Shown here in pieces: positions 50,867 to 62,745 of a stretch of 64,000 nucleotides of DNA. Source of the stretch: Cavenderia fasciculata (taxonomy: Eukaryota; Evosea; Eumycetozoa; Acytosteliales; Cavenderiaceae); the NCBI RefSeq assembly GCF_000203815.1, contig NW_004457695.1, forward strand, positions 2,230,054-2,294,053. Direction: 5' to 3'. Both the position numbers and the translations under genes were made by a program. Within the stretch, counting starts at the first letter, position 1, and each line of letters starts with the position of its first letter. The notes under the pieces are model-generated. The model saw only the letters and a program-made list of their open reading frames with translations. It searched no databases and had not been told where the DNA came from.

Positions 50867-51641
50867 ATGGGTTTGGTACAATCACTTGTTTCATGTCAGC
50901 CACCAACCTTTAAGATTGTAATGATGGGAATGTATATGGTAGGCAAAACAACCATCTTGTATAGATTAAAAGATAACAAGACTTCCTCTCTGAAAGATAC
51001 TCCCTATACAAATCCTTCACTTGGTTTTAATGTTGAAACTATAAAGTATGTCATTCAATATATATATATCTATCAATATTGTTGTCTTTGTATTAATACT
51101 TTTTGTTTGGGTATTTATTTATTTAGAGTAAACAAATCACTTCATTTGTATATATGGGATGTTTCTTCGTTGAGTGCAATCACAAAAATTGTATGTACAT
51201 TCAATTATCTATAGATACTTACAGATCAAACATAGTGATTGTTTTAGAATTCTCTCTAACCTTTTTTATTTGTTTATTTAATTAAAGAGATATCAAATAT
51301 TTCCAGGATGTAGAGGGATTATATATGTTTTGGAATCAACAATACTTGAAGATTCAGAGAAACTGACAGAGACTAGAGAGGATTTATTATCAATTGTTAA
51401 AGATGCTGAATTGGATGGACAACCATTACTAATTCTTGTAAACAAGATGGATATGGATAAATCATCCAACATTATTGATCGTATCACTACTTATTTTAAT
51501 TTTAATGAAATGATTAAAAATGGAAGAGCATGGTCAATCTTTCCAATTACAGCAACCACTGGACAAGGTCTAAATGAAGCAATTCATTGGTTAGATAATC
51601 AATTAACAAATAGTATAAATGGAACTAAATCAAATCATTAA
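50867..51641 (+). CDS. Atypical Arf/Arl-family GTPase
   Basis: Three exons: 50867-51045, 51127-51190 and 51288-51641; 198 residues. N-terminal MGLVQS offers a myristoylation-type Gly. Arf landmarks: P-loop GMYMVGKTT, switch 1 NPSLGFNVETIK, G4 NKMD, G5-like ITATTGQGLNEAIHWLDNQ. Switch 2 is abnormal: Arf WDVGGQ is replaced by WDVSSL with no length change up to GIIYVLES. The Gly needed for the conformational switch and the catalytic Gln are therefore missing, and the switch 1 Thr is Ser. It could be a slow or non-hydrolysing GTPase, or one that no longer cycles. The exons splice in phase, so this is not an exon-prediction artefact at the motif, which lies inside exon 2. Confidence 0.85.
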
Positions 51642-51741
51642 AACAAGATATTGGATACTATAGTATGGATTGTATTTTTTTTTTAAAAAAAGGTGTAAAT
51701 ATTATATATATAATTATTTATGTATTATTTATTTATTATGT

Positions 51742-54530
51742 TTATTGAATTAAACATTTTGGTTTTAAACCATGACTATGTTTAGCTTGAGCAAGTTTTT
51801 GATTTTCTTTATAGGCTTGTACACGTTGTTTGTAACCAACGGGATCGATCTTTTGCATGAGTAGATCCTCCAAGACAAAGATGGTTTCAGGGTTCTTGAC
51901 AAAGATTTTGGTTTTGCCCTCTTCGAATTCGTCGGCTGGAATGTCTTTGGTGACACGCATGAGGGCTTCGACAAACTCGGGGACACCGCGGGGTGGCTGG
52001 TCAAAGATCTTGCCGAAACGGTCGAGGAACACGTTTTTGTAGTGACGGTAGGCGAAACCGGAACGCTTGACCTTGACGTTTTCGAGGAGACCGAGGTACT
52101 TGACTTGATGCTCGACACGCGACGATACAAAGGACATGGCCTGTTTCTTGTCGTTGGGCTTGATGCAACGGATGTAATGGGGTGTGCACGACGAGAGACG
52201 CTGGACGAGGTAGTTGGCAGACTGACGAATCTTGAATGATGCGGTGGTGGGTGCCTGCTTGTTGTCCATCATGTCCTCGGGGAAGAGACCGGCGATAAAC
52301 GAGTAGGTGGAAGACTGCAAACAACATACGATCGATGCATACAGATTATCGTTGTTTTTGAAACAAAACTCTTCGATCGAGTAGGTGACGTCACCGGCAT
52401 AATGCTTGATGGTGAACTCGTCGGCCGAAGAGCCCGTGTTGGAGACGACAAAGTGTGGATGCTGGATTTGGTGGATCAACTTTTCGATAAACTTGGTGTC
52501 GGCGGTGGCCGAGTCGACGGCATGCACCGTCTTGCAGACATCATCCAACACACGCATGATACCGGGTGGCTTGTTGCCCTCGATGAGGTCGCACACAATC
52601 TTGTTGTCGAAAAACGAGATGTCCTTCCATTTGACGCCCTCCTCGTGGTACTCGCGCTGCTCGCCACGAACGGTGAGGTCGATAAAGATCTGTTGGAGAC
52701 GTTCGTTGACATAGTTGATGCAGAACTGCTCAAAACTGTTGCGCTCAAACACTTCAAAGCCGTAAATGTCGAGCACACCAATCACCTTGGCCGTGCCGTG
52801 GTACTGCATGGCCGAGTTGATACGCGTGACGATAAACTCAAAGATACGGTCGTACAGCGTCTTGGCAAGCGCGTCACGCAGGCCGGCTGCCTGGTCGGGG
52901 TTCTGTGGCACCGAGTACTGTGTGTGACGCACCGATCCCGACTGGATCTGACGATGGTTGAGCGACTGTCCGAGGAACTGGGGGTCGACACCCAGCAGGG
53001 TAGCTGCCCACTGGAGTGGGTTGGTGTCGATGACCTCGGCGGGTGGCTCTCCCTGGAACCGGATGTTACCAACGTGCAGGATAGCAGCCAACATACGGAA
53101 GATCTCGGTCTGCTCCTCGCGCGATATGCCAACTGTCTCCATGGCCTTGCACACGTCGCGGAACTCGGCGCCGTCGTCCACATCCTCGATGGTGGTGCAC
53201 TTGCTCTGCGACAGGTAGTAAAAGGCGCTCGAGTCGGTCAACCCCCACTCGCTCTTGGTAGCCTGGTCCAGGCCGGCCAACAACTGGTAAAAGATGTGGA
53301 AGTTACGCTCACCCTTTTGCTGGAAGGTGACACGTGTCTTTTCGAGCAAAAACGTCGATATCTGACCACCGACCGGTGCATTGTTGTCGTCGAATTGGAT
53401 CTCCAAATACTTTCCAAAACGACTGCTGTTGTCGTTTCTGACAGTCTTGGCATTACCAATAGCTTCCATCAATGGGTTGGATTCGAGGATAACCTTTTTA
53501 ATGTGTTCAACATCAGTGGTACGACCACCACCGCCGCCACCTCCGCCGCGACTGGATGGGGGTGGGACACGAGGAGGGGGACCGCCGCGACCACCACCTC
53601 CACGTGGAGGAGGAGCACCACGACGAGGTGGAGCATTAACAGTTCTTTGTGGACCGTTATCATCTCCTCCTCCATATGAAGAGGAAGAGGATGGAGGTGG
53701 AGCTACACGAGGTGGAGGACCACCGCGTGGGGGTGGAGCACCACGACCTGGAGGAGCACCACCACGTGGAGGTGGAGCACCACGACCAGGAGGGGCACCA
53801 CCACGTGGAGGAGGAGCGCCACGAAGAGGAGGAGCACCACCTCTTGGTAACATCATACCTGGCATGGCTCTACCACGACCTGGCATACCACCACCACCAT
53901 TATCATAATCATCACTACCACCATCATATTGTGGAATACCTCCTCCACCACCACCACCACTAGCATTTGACATCATCGCACCATATGAATTGTTTGGAGA
54001 TACAGCTGTTACATATTGAAGAATCAATTTAGCAGATACAGTCTAAAAACAACAATATTAATATTAGTACTGATTGTCAACAACACACTTTCATTATCAT
54101 ATATAATATACCTTTCCAGCACCAGATTCACCTGAAATAATGACACATTGTGATTCATTATCATCTACCAATCTTCTGTAGGCACGTTCAGCAAGAGCAA
54201 AAATATGGGGTGGAGCTTGCTCAGCACCACTGGAATTTTGGTACATCTAAAAAAAACAAAGAAAAGAAAAGAAAAAAAAACTATTAGAAAACATGTTGGA
54301 TTCGGGCGATGGATATATTGATAAATCTATATTTATATGTTTACCTTGATAAACTCTGGACCAGTGATTGGGAGTTGTTTGTATGGATTGACAGCAACCA
54401 ATACTTCACCAATATTGGTGTAAATCATTTCTCTGTCGAATCTAGCGCCAATCTGACTGGTAAGTTCACTGTTTGATGGTGAACTGACCAATACAAGATC
54501 ATCGACACCTGATGAAAATAATCTAAACAT
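51742..54530 (-). CDS. myoK: Myosin K, tail-less class I myosin
   Basis: Three exons: 54345-54530, 54112-54246 and 51742-54042; 873 residues (D. discoideum MyoK is about 858). Motor landmarks: [10 protein letters not shown]-loop GESGAGKT, switch 1 NDNSSRFGK, switch 2 DIYGFEVF and the SH region. Loop 1 is expanded by about 160 Gly/Pro/Arg-rich residues, the hallmark of MyoK, known to bind actin and profilin. The motor is followed directly by a short basic tail ending CLIQ, a CAAX box for prenylation, with no IQ or TH1-SH3 tail. The TEDS position upstream of DALAK appears to be Thr (RHTQYSVP), allowing PAK-type control. The family acts in cortical tension and phagocytosis. High-GC codons in exon 3 suggest strong expression. 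Confidence 0.95.
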
Positions 54531-55456
54531 TTCTTGTTTTTTTTGTTGTTGTTATTGTTATTATTATTATTATTATTGTTCCTGTTAAACTTTTGTTTTG
54601 TGAATGTGATTATATTGTATATGTGTTTAATAAATAGTATATGATGGGTATATAGTGTATGTAGTTGATATTATACAAGGAGAATGACGTAATTTATAAA
54701 AGTACAATAATAAATAATTAATAAATAAATAGAAATAAATAAATAAATAAGATAAATAGGGAAGGGGATCTCTTTTAGAGTTTTTTGTTTCTAAACAGAG
54801 AGAAAGGTTGGGTTTAAAGAAAATGGAGGACTATTCTTCTTCTTTGCTTGTCGGTGATGATGGTTGGATGAATTGATTATGACAAAAAATTTATAAAAAA
54901 ATCTTGTTGGCTTCAATTTAAAGTTTTTTGTTTTGTTTGAATGGATTCCAAACTGTTTTTGTCTATTGATAGATCTATTTTTATAACTATATCGTACGTG
55001 TAGGTTTACTCTTTGTAAAAGTGTTAACACTAACTATACAACAAATAGATAAAAAGAGAAACAAACTTAATATTAATTAATTAATATTATATCGATTTAC
55101 TCGATCAAAATTGATTGGTGTTTCGTCGTTGGTTTGTGTGAAAAAAAAGTTCTTTTATCTGAAATTGTCGTGTTGGATTGCATCGTCCCTGTTTTTCAAT
55201 GAACCCAAGCAAAAATAATAAATATTAATATTTATGTCATTAAAAATATATTGATTGGGTTGCGTAGCGTCGAATACTATAATGGTCAATTGAGGAAGAT
55301 GTGGGGTGCGGATCCTATTATTGGGAAAAGAAGCCTATATAGGTCAATCCCAAGTTTTTGATTTTGTTTATATACAACAATGTCCATTTGACCAAAGGAT
55401 TGTTTCCAATCTCCAAGGCCAAAGGGGAAGAGGGGAGGGGCTTTTTATTTTTTATT
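54531..55456. other. Intergenic: myoK promoter and Epl1 3' flank
   Basis: AT-rich left half. The right half (about 55255-55440) is less AT-rich and can fold: TTGGGA pairs with TCCCAA around CCTATATAGG near 55320-55352, and GAGGGGAGGGGC lies near 55431-55442. No protein frame supported. The right part may be Epl1 3' UTR or an ncRNA. Confidence 0.45.
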
Positions 55457-58033
55457 TTACATTGAAGGTGTCGAAGGGATCTTCTTTATCAAGTACTGTT
55501 CAATTGGATTGGTGATTGGTGTCGTTAATGAATGTTTGGTTTTTTTGGTAGAAGAAGAAGAAGGTGATGACGAAGTTCCATTGCTATTTTTGGTTGTTTT
55601 AAATTTTTTATGGTTATTACTGCTGCTGCTGCTACTGGATGGAATTCCATTTACACTTCCTCCATTACTAGATGATCGAACTGAAGAGGGAGAATATATA
55701 TTACTACTATGATTGGTGCTACTATCATGGTGTTGGGTATTAGTATTTTCTTGTTGTTGTTGAAGGTGGTTGTTGTGATCACCATTCGAGCTACTTTCGT
55801 GTTTTGTAAAGTAGTCTGTTATTTTTGAAAAATGTGAAGGATTCGGATCTTTCTTACTATTATTATTGCTGGTGGTAGTGGTGTTTGTGTTGGTGGTATT
55901 ATCTAATATTGTTTTGTTGCTGTTGGAAAAATATTTGTCGCTATTATTATTATTATCCATATCAATATCTTCATCATCATTATTATCATTATTAGTATTA
56001 TTTGGTGGCGTTGTTAAAATTGATGATTGACTATCTCTATTTTCATTATTAATAATTAAACTATTTTGACTATTATTATTATTTTCAGTGTTAGTATTTG
56101 TTGTTGTCGTTGATGATGATGCTTCTGATGATGATGATGATGGTGGTGATGTTGGAGGTATTATTGATTGTATTATTAAATTATTATTATTATTATTTAT
56201 ATTAACTATATTATTATTATTATTATTATTATTATTTATATTTATATTATTATTATTAATATTATCTAAATTTATATTTAATTTTAAAAGTGGAGGAGGT
56301 TTAACAATTGGTTGATTTTGTTTTAATAATAATTGTTGTTGATCTCTTTGTTTTTGTTTAATAAAGTCTAATTTTGTTTGATGATCAAGTGGTATATAGT
56401 CTATGTATGTGCCTCCATATCTTCCAATCCGTATTCTGCCCAACAGTGCCGGTAGATTCGGACTGACAAACAAAAAGCCATTGTTAAAAGATGGATATAT
56501 GGGTGTTCCGTCGGGTCGTTTCTTTGGCTGTGCGGTCTTGTACGCATCTGTTTGGTAGATGGCCTGCAACTGCGTTATGTGGCTGTTGGCGGCGGATTTG
56601 GAGGGGACGCCCTTTCCTTGACCAAGGTTCTGACAAAGCTGCTTACGACGACGTTCGATTGTCTCGTCGTCGGTTTCGTCGTCGTCGCTGCTGGTGAGCG
56701 AAAGCAGCTGGCTGGTGTGGTCGCCTGCAAAACTGCACGTGTAATAGTCTGCGCTGGTGGGTGGAGGAATAGAGTCATAGTAGCTTTGCGCGACATGTCG
56801 TTGTTGCTCTGTGAATTCTGATTTTTCGCTACTTGGAACCTCGGCCATCGATACATCCGACGATGACTTTGGTGAAAGTAGGTGGTGGTGAGGATCGCCG
56901 CCATACTGTCGCTCGAGCGACTGGGTGGGGAATTGACCGGGTTGGACGATAAAGTGGCGGTGGCCCTCTTGACGGGCCTTGCCGTTGCCAAGGATCATCG
57001 TCTGCTCGTAGGCACCAAAGCTGGGCCCTCCGCAGATCGACGCTTGGCCGATTCCCGATGATGTCGGCGTCGAAGCGATAGCGCTGGAGCTCCCCTCGTC
57101 ATCCCGAACGCGCTTCTTGTGGTGGCCGCTCCCGCTGCCCTGGACGGCGTCGGCGGCGGGCTCGGGCTCGGTGTCGGGCTCGAGAAGCCTCAGCGCGGCC
57201 AGCTGCTGCAACTTGGTGTGGATCTTGTCGACCACCGACACATAGTCGTGCTTGAGCTTCTCACGCTTCTTGATCATCTCGAGCAGCGTACGCGCGCGTT
57301 CCATCTCTTGACGCAACGCGCTCATTTTGTTGAGCGATGCGCTGTCGTTCTTTCGCGTCTTTTTCTGTTTGTTGGTTTCGGGCTCACGCGCACGGAACGC
57401 CTTGTAGGGGTCGGGGTCGTCGCGGTCTGGTTGACGCAGCAGACGGTACAGCAGCGCCGAGCGCGTCTTGCGCTTCTCTTGCCAGTGGCGGTGGATGTTG
57501 GCGACGACGCCCGGCTTGTATCCGCGCAGCATCTGCTCGGCGCGCGACAAATCGCACACACCTCCGGTATGCAGACACTCCTTTTCGAGCTTGTCCATGG
57601 CGTATTCGAGCTTGTCCATCGTCAGCGTGGGCGTCTGCTCCTTGGCAAAGCGCTCGTCGTCGTCGTCACCATCATACTCGACAATCTGGTCGAGCTCGTC
57701 GTCGTTGCGCAGCGAGTACAGCACATAGGTCGACCCCATCGCGTATGGATGTGGATTGGCGGCATCGTCGTAGCCGTCGACAATCTTGACCACCGGAATG
57801 GGAATCTCGGGCAACGGACTGTCCGTCACCTTTCTCTGTGTACTGGCGCTGAGCAGCTCTTGCAAATGCAACTCTGACTCTTCGTTGGACTCCATACCCG
57901 TGGGCATGAGTGGCACCGCTCGACTGTCGTCATCGTCAATCTCTGTACGAATAATCGGCAGTGGCTTATTCACATCAATCGGACGGGGACGAAACGATAT
58001 CTTGCTCAATTTGGTACCTCCATTTCCACTCAT
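55457..58033 (-). CDS. epl1: Enhancer of Polycomb-like protein (NuA4 subunit)
   Basis: Single exon of 858 residues from the ATG at 58033; an upstream in-frame extension (GRKKKKRKK) lacks an ATG. The N-terminus KISFRPRPIDVNKPLPIIR and the region TMDKLEYAMDKLEKEC ... HWQEKRKTRSALL ... DPYKAFRAREPET and KNDSASLNKMSALRQEMERA match the EPcA domain of EPC1/Epl1. This domain scaffolds the Piccolo NuA4 core (Esa1/Tip60, Yng2, Eaf6) for histone H4/H2A acetylation. A central module (SKSAANSHITQLQAIYQ) and long Asn/Ser-rich tail follow. The N-terminal two thirds are GC-rich while the tail is AT-rich and repetitive, a sharp compositional change near 56,400. Confidence 0.9.
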   Translation of the reverse strand: MSGNGGTKLSKISFRPRPIDVNKPLPIIRTEIDDDDSRAVPLMPTGMESNEESELHLQELLSASTQRKVTDSPLPEIPIPVVKIVDGYDDAANPHPYAMGSTYVLYSLRNDDELDQIVEYDGDDDDERFAKEQTPTLTMDKLEYAMDKLEKECLHTGGVCDLSRAEQMLRGYKPGVVANIHRHWQEKRKTRSALLYRLLRQPDRDDPDPYKAFRAREPETNKQKKTRKNDSASLNKMSALRQEMERARTLLEMIKKREKLKHDYVSVVDKIHTKLQQLAALRLLEPDTEPEPAADAVQGSGSGHHKKRVRDDEGSSSAIASTPTSSGIGQASICGGPSFGAYEQTMILGNGKARQEGHRHFIVQPGQFPTQSLERQYGGDPHHHLLSPKSSSDVSMAEVPSSEKSEFTEQQRHVAQSYYDSIPPPTSADYYTCSFAGDHTSQLLSLTSSDDDETDDETIERRRKQLCQNLGQGKGVPSKSAANSHITQLQAIYQTDAYKTAQPKKRPDGTPIYPSFNNGFLFVSPNLPALLGRIRIGRYGGTYIDYIPLDHQTKLDFIKQKQRDQQQLLLKQNQPIVKPPPLLKLNINLDNINNNNININNNNNNNNNIVNINNNNNNLIIQSIIPPTSPPSSSSSEASSSTTTTNTNTENNNNSQNSLIINNENRDSQSSILTTPPNNTNNDNNDDEDIDMDNNNNSDKYFSNSNKTILDNTTNTNTTTTSNNNSKKDPNPSHFSKITDYFTKHESSSNGDHNNHLQQQQENTNTQHHDSSTNHSSNIYSPSSVRSSSNGGSVNGIPSSSSSSSNNHKKFKTTKNSNGTSSSPSSSSTKKTKHSLTTPITNPIEQYLIKKIPSTPSM

Positions 58034-59510
58034 CTTTTTCCTCTTCTTCTTCTTTCTCCCCAAATCTCTCTCTAATTGAAAAAAGTTGGATATTTAATAC
58101 TTTTACTACGACGTCGTGTTGTTAACAAAGCAAAGTGGAAAACAGACGTTGTTAAAGAATGTTCTCCAATCCAATTACTTTTTGCAAATAGACTAGTGTT
58201 GTAATTTTTTAAAAGAAGAAGAAGGATGAAGTATAATGGCTTGGTAACAAAATGTGTTGTATATGTTGCACAAATAACAATAACTTTTTGTTTTGTAATT
58301 GATAAAATTGGTTCACCAACAATAATGTAATAATAATAATAATATTCAATAATATAATATAATAATAATTAACTTTACATGATTGAATCAATCAATAAAT
58401 AAATAAAGATAGGAAAGAAAGTTTCTTTGTTAGTTCTGATCATGATGTTTTATCTATTTGTATAATTAATTAATTATCTATCACAAAGAAAATAAAAAAT
58501 GATGATGATGATGGTGTGAAATCAAGCTTGTTGGGTGCAGCAGCAGCAGTAGAACTGAATTATAATTATTATTAAATGTTCATTATTATTATTATTAGCA
58601 AGATATCATCCAATAGCGGATATTGGCTAGATGAGCGCGATGAGAGCACCCCCAGCCACGCTGTAAATTTTTTTAATTAAATTAAAAAAAAAAAAAAAAA
58701 TTTAGTTGTTTTTTCTCCTCCATACAACGCTCATATTAATCTCTCTCTAACAGCTGCTCGCTATAGTCTGTCTCAATTTTGTTGTTATTTGATGGTAGAC
58801 TGCCTGCAAGCAGCCTCTTTTTATTTATCCTATCTGTTGATTGTATAGACTATAGTCTGTACGCTTTTCTGTCGCACGGTGAGTGCAAATGAGTGAGAAT
58901 GAGCAAGAGACACAAAAGTAGACACACAAAATGACATGAAAAAAAATAGAAAAAATAATACTATACACTGACTAACTGTAAATACCTACTAGTATGATTT
59001 TGAGGACTAGAAACTTATTCTCTGAGACTAGTATGTAATAAATAAATAATAAGGGGAGGAGTGTTGTTGTTTGTGAGAGAGAGTTTTTTGTTGTTGTTTG
59101 TTTTTTTTTTTCGACTCGAAAAAGTTCGTTACAAACCATTTTTATGGATGGAAGAAGTGGTGTGGGCGCCAAGAATGAAAAAAAGTTTGGTTTTTTTTTT
59201 TTTTTTTTTTATTAAATTTTGGAAAAGAGATGAACTTCAGGTTTCACAATTTACATCCTTCCTATAATCACTATTAAAATTAATATTTATTTTTTTTAAT
59301 TTTTTAATTATAAAAAGACAGACTTTGAATTAATTTCCAACCACCCATTATTTTCAAACTGCTTGTTCCATGGATTTTTTAAAAAATAATTATTTTTTTT
59401 CTAATTTTGGAAAATGACACTTCTTGAAATGAAAGCAATGCAAGAGATGACACTTTAATGTAGTATAGTTCATCATCATCATCATCGACAGACAATCAGT
59501 AGCAATTATC
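58034..59510. other. Divergent intergenic with a structured GC-richer island
   Basis: Long upstream region between Epl1 and the coiled-coil gene. At about 58602-58664 a GC-richer island has a perfect CCAATA/TATTGG hairpin followed by GAGCGCGATGAGAGC. It ends at a T run within an A/T inverted repeat at 58667-58703. A T run of about 22 lies near 59191-59212. No protein gene and no complete tRNA A and B boxes seen. Confidence 0.45.
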
Positions 59511-61216
59511 ATGTCGCGGCATATACCTACTGAGCAGCGACCAAGAGGTAATGGACATGTTGGTGAGAATGGTTCTAACCAACAACCACAACAACAGAGG
59601 CAATACAGTTACCAAAACACATTCTACGATCATGGTGATGAAGAACAGGATGGTGATCATCATCATCATACTAACCAACAACACAACAATCATAATCAAC
59701 ATAATCAACATCATCAACCACAATACTTTAGTCATGGTGTTAATGGTACAAATGGTGTAGTACACGAAGAGAGACAATCTCCTCATCGTACATACCATCA
59801 TAATCAACAGCAGTTTCAACAACAACCAACTCAACCAAATATTGTACAACTTTCAACTTTTGATTCAATACTTTATGATTTGGAAGATACAAAGAATGAA
59901 TTGAGAGAAACAAGACAAAACTATTTGAATCTATTAAATAATGTTCATCAAGTGACTGCAGGACAAAAGGAAATGGATAAGTTGCGAAACTCTGAATTGG
60001 TATCACGTGCACACATATCGATACTAGAAAAGGAAAAGGAGCGATTCATATCAACATTGGCGTCGGTCTGTTCAAATGCATCTGACTTGTCTAATCTTCT
60101 AGTCAGTTTATTGTTGACCGATGAGAATGGGAAACTTATAGTCAAGATTTCCGATGATGAAGATGATGATGATTATAATGACAGTCAAGAGGACGACCAT
60201 ACTGTAAAAAATGATGGATCTGGTGGACAACACATCCAACCATTGAGACGATTGGAGAGTGTTATTAGAAAGGTGGCAGAGTACCACGTATTATGTATAA
60301 ATAGAGTGGACCATAATGAAATGGTTCAAAGAGTCGAGAGACAACTACAACACACTAAATTGGAGTTGGACAAGTCGCAAATGACAATTCGCAGCGAGCG
60401 ACTGTCTATCGACCAACTAAGCGAGCAGCTGTCACAGAGTGCCGGCCAGGGACACAATCTCGAGAGCGAGATGGAGTTATTGCTCCAACAGCACAGCGAG
60501 ATTATCCCAGACCTTCAAAAACTAGAGTCAAAGGTGGAGCGAGTATCCGATGATTTTGACAAACAACGGATAGAGAGCGAACAAACCATCACCAAATTAA
60601 AACAACAGTTGGCAAATGCCGAGTTGGAACGTGACATGTCCCGTAGAGCATTGGGACGCGCAGAAGCTGAAAATAGACAGCTCAAGACACACCTTGAACA
60701 ATGGGAGCATACTGGTCACCAAATATACAAGGGTATTTGTGGATTGACAGGTAATAATACAAGTGAAACCGGTAGTACTGGCATTCCAAATAATATAGAT
60801 ATGAATCATTTTGCACAAACTATGGTCAAGAGTGTTCAAACGACACTTGATCGAGAACACAACAGGAATGCACTACTATCAAGGAATATAGATACATTAA
60901 TCAGTACCGTTTGGGAGAGCATTCATTTACCTCAGACTCGGCTCGCCGATAATCTAAAAAGTTTGGATTCTCAACAATTCCAACAAAGTATAGAATTTTT
61001 AAAAACTGTCATAAAAGAAACCATTGTAGATATGTTTGAAACAACTAATAGAAATCAATCCGTATGTTAATTAGTTAATTAATAGTATAATAAAAAAGAA
61101 AGAAATATTAATATTAATTATTTTATTTATTTCTTTTTGGAAAATTTTAGAAAAAAATGGAATTATTAATAAGACAAAATAATGATCTAATTAAACTATT
61201 ACAAAATAGTAATTAA
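59511..61216 (+). CDS. Coiled-coil protein of unknown function
   Basis: Two exons, 59511-61061 and 61151-61216; 538 residues. The N-terminal 115 residues are Gln/Asn/His-rich and likely disordered. From about 120 to 440 there are strong heptad patterns (LEDTKNELRETRQNYLNLL, KLESKVERVSDDFDKQRIE, ERDMSRRALGRAEAENRQL) broken by an acidic loop (DDEDDDDYNDSQEDD). A helical C-terminus carries the second exon. The layout suggests a cytoskeletal, centrosomal or trafficking scaffold, but no family is recognised. Confidence 0.8.
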
Positions 61217-61493
61217 GATGATCCTATCAAAATGGTATACTAACTAACTAACAAACATAAATATAGAAATAAATAAAAAGAGGCAAGAGGGTAATCAATT
61301 GATATTTATTATTTATTAATACAACATTTAAAATTCATTAATTCTTTTTCAAAAAATTTGATTCTTGAAAACTCATCAAACATGAGGGCTCTTTTTTTCT
61401 GACCTTCGTCCTAAAAATAGGATTGACTCATCAATTCTTTTCAATGGGTTGCATGATTCATTCATATTAATATCATGTCATTTAACATTTGAC

Positions 61494-62547
61494 ATGTCAC
61501 AAAGACTTAATACAAAATCATTTATTATCATTTTGGTTCTATTGTTTAATATCTTTTCGATTTACAAATTTAATCAAAAAATTAATCAATCAGATACTAC
61601 TACTACTACTACTGTTACAACAACTACATCATCAAGTACCGAGAACAACTTACTTAAAATGGAATCCAAATCATATGACTTTAAGAATCAAGATGGACAA
61701 TCAGACACTTTGTACTATTTAGAATACAAACCACCTAGACCATCCCAAGACTACCGATATCCCGTCTTTATCTTTCTTCATGGTGCTAGTATGTAATATA
61801 ATTATAATCATACTATTTTACAATTCATTTCAATTGGGAACTAATGATCTCTTTTTAAAAACAAAAGGTAAATCTGGTAAAGGATTAGAGGACCTAAATA
61901 CAAAGCTTAGAACTGCGGTCATTCCAAAGTATATTGAAGGTGGACAATGGGGATCATTACCATTCCTAGTGATCTGTCCTCAATCTAGTGATGGGTGGAC
62001 ATCTACCAACATTGTAAATGTGTTGGGTGCCATCAAAACTACCTATAAAGATATTATAGATGACACAAGAATCTATCTAACCGGTCAATCCATGGGAGGA
62101 GGTGGTATCTGGAGATGGGCACTTGCATCAAAGGAAATCGATGATATTGCTGCTTTAATTGTTATTTGTGGTGCTGCTTGTAAGTGTTCGACGCCACAAC
62201 AACAATCCTATTTCTTTTTTGATACTAACTATTATAATTTGTATTATATTTTCGTAGCACCACCATACAAGATTGATTCAAATGAAATGGTTTCAAGTAA
62301 TATACCAGTTTGGGCATTTAATAATGAGAATGATTCGACAGTATCAGCTCAAACCTCTCAGAGATGGGTAGACATCAATAATCAGATGGGAATTTCACCA
62401 CCTAGCAAAATAACCATATTCAAAGGAGTCACTGGACATGATGCTTGGACACAAGCTTTCAACCCAATCAAACAAGATAATCCAACCTATGTATATGATT
62501 GGTTATTATCATTTACCAATATTAGAAAACATAATAGAACAGAATAA
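61494..62547 (+). CDS. Alpha/beta-hydrolase (esterase/peptidase-like)
   Basis: Three exons: 61494-61788, 61868-62179 and 62258-62547; 298 residues. The ATG at 61494 gives an N-terminal hydrophobic signal or anchor (FIIILVLLFNIFSIYKF). The oxyanion segment is FIFLHGAS, the nucleophile elbow is LTGQSMGGGG, the acid is likely Asp in NNENDSTVS and the His is in TGHDAW. It resembles bacterial-type phospholipase/carboxylesterase or feruloyl-esterase-like secreted hydrolases. Intron 2 is 78 bases and leaves the frame open, so unspliced reading would add 26 residues. The splice is preferred because it joins GAA and SPPYKID directly after the nucleophile strand. Substrate unknown. Confidence 0.82.
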
Positions 62548-62745
62548 TCAATAATAATCTTATACTATTGTATATATTGTATCCTATTTTTCCCATCAAT
62601 TATTAAAATAATAATTCTATTTAGTTCATACTCATAGTATTTCAATTTTACTTTTAATAATATATTATTTATTTCTTTTATTATTATTAATTATTATTAT
62701 TTTATTATATGTTATGTTAGTAGACGTAGGAATACCATGTTTGTG

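Noticed and set aside
52402-53679. Long open frame antisense to the myosin motor
   Set aside because: Shadow of the GC-rich myoK exon; no motifs, and the opposite strand is an unambiguous myosin.
57119-57877. Open frame antisense to Epl1
   Set aside because: Shadow of a GC-rich conserved exon; composition is repetitive Leu/Val/Gly with no family features.
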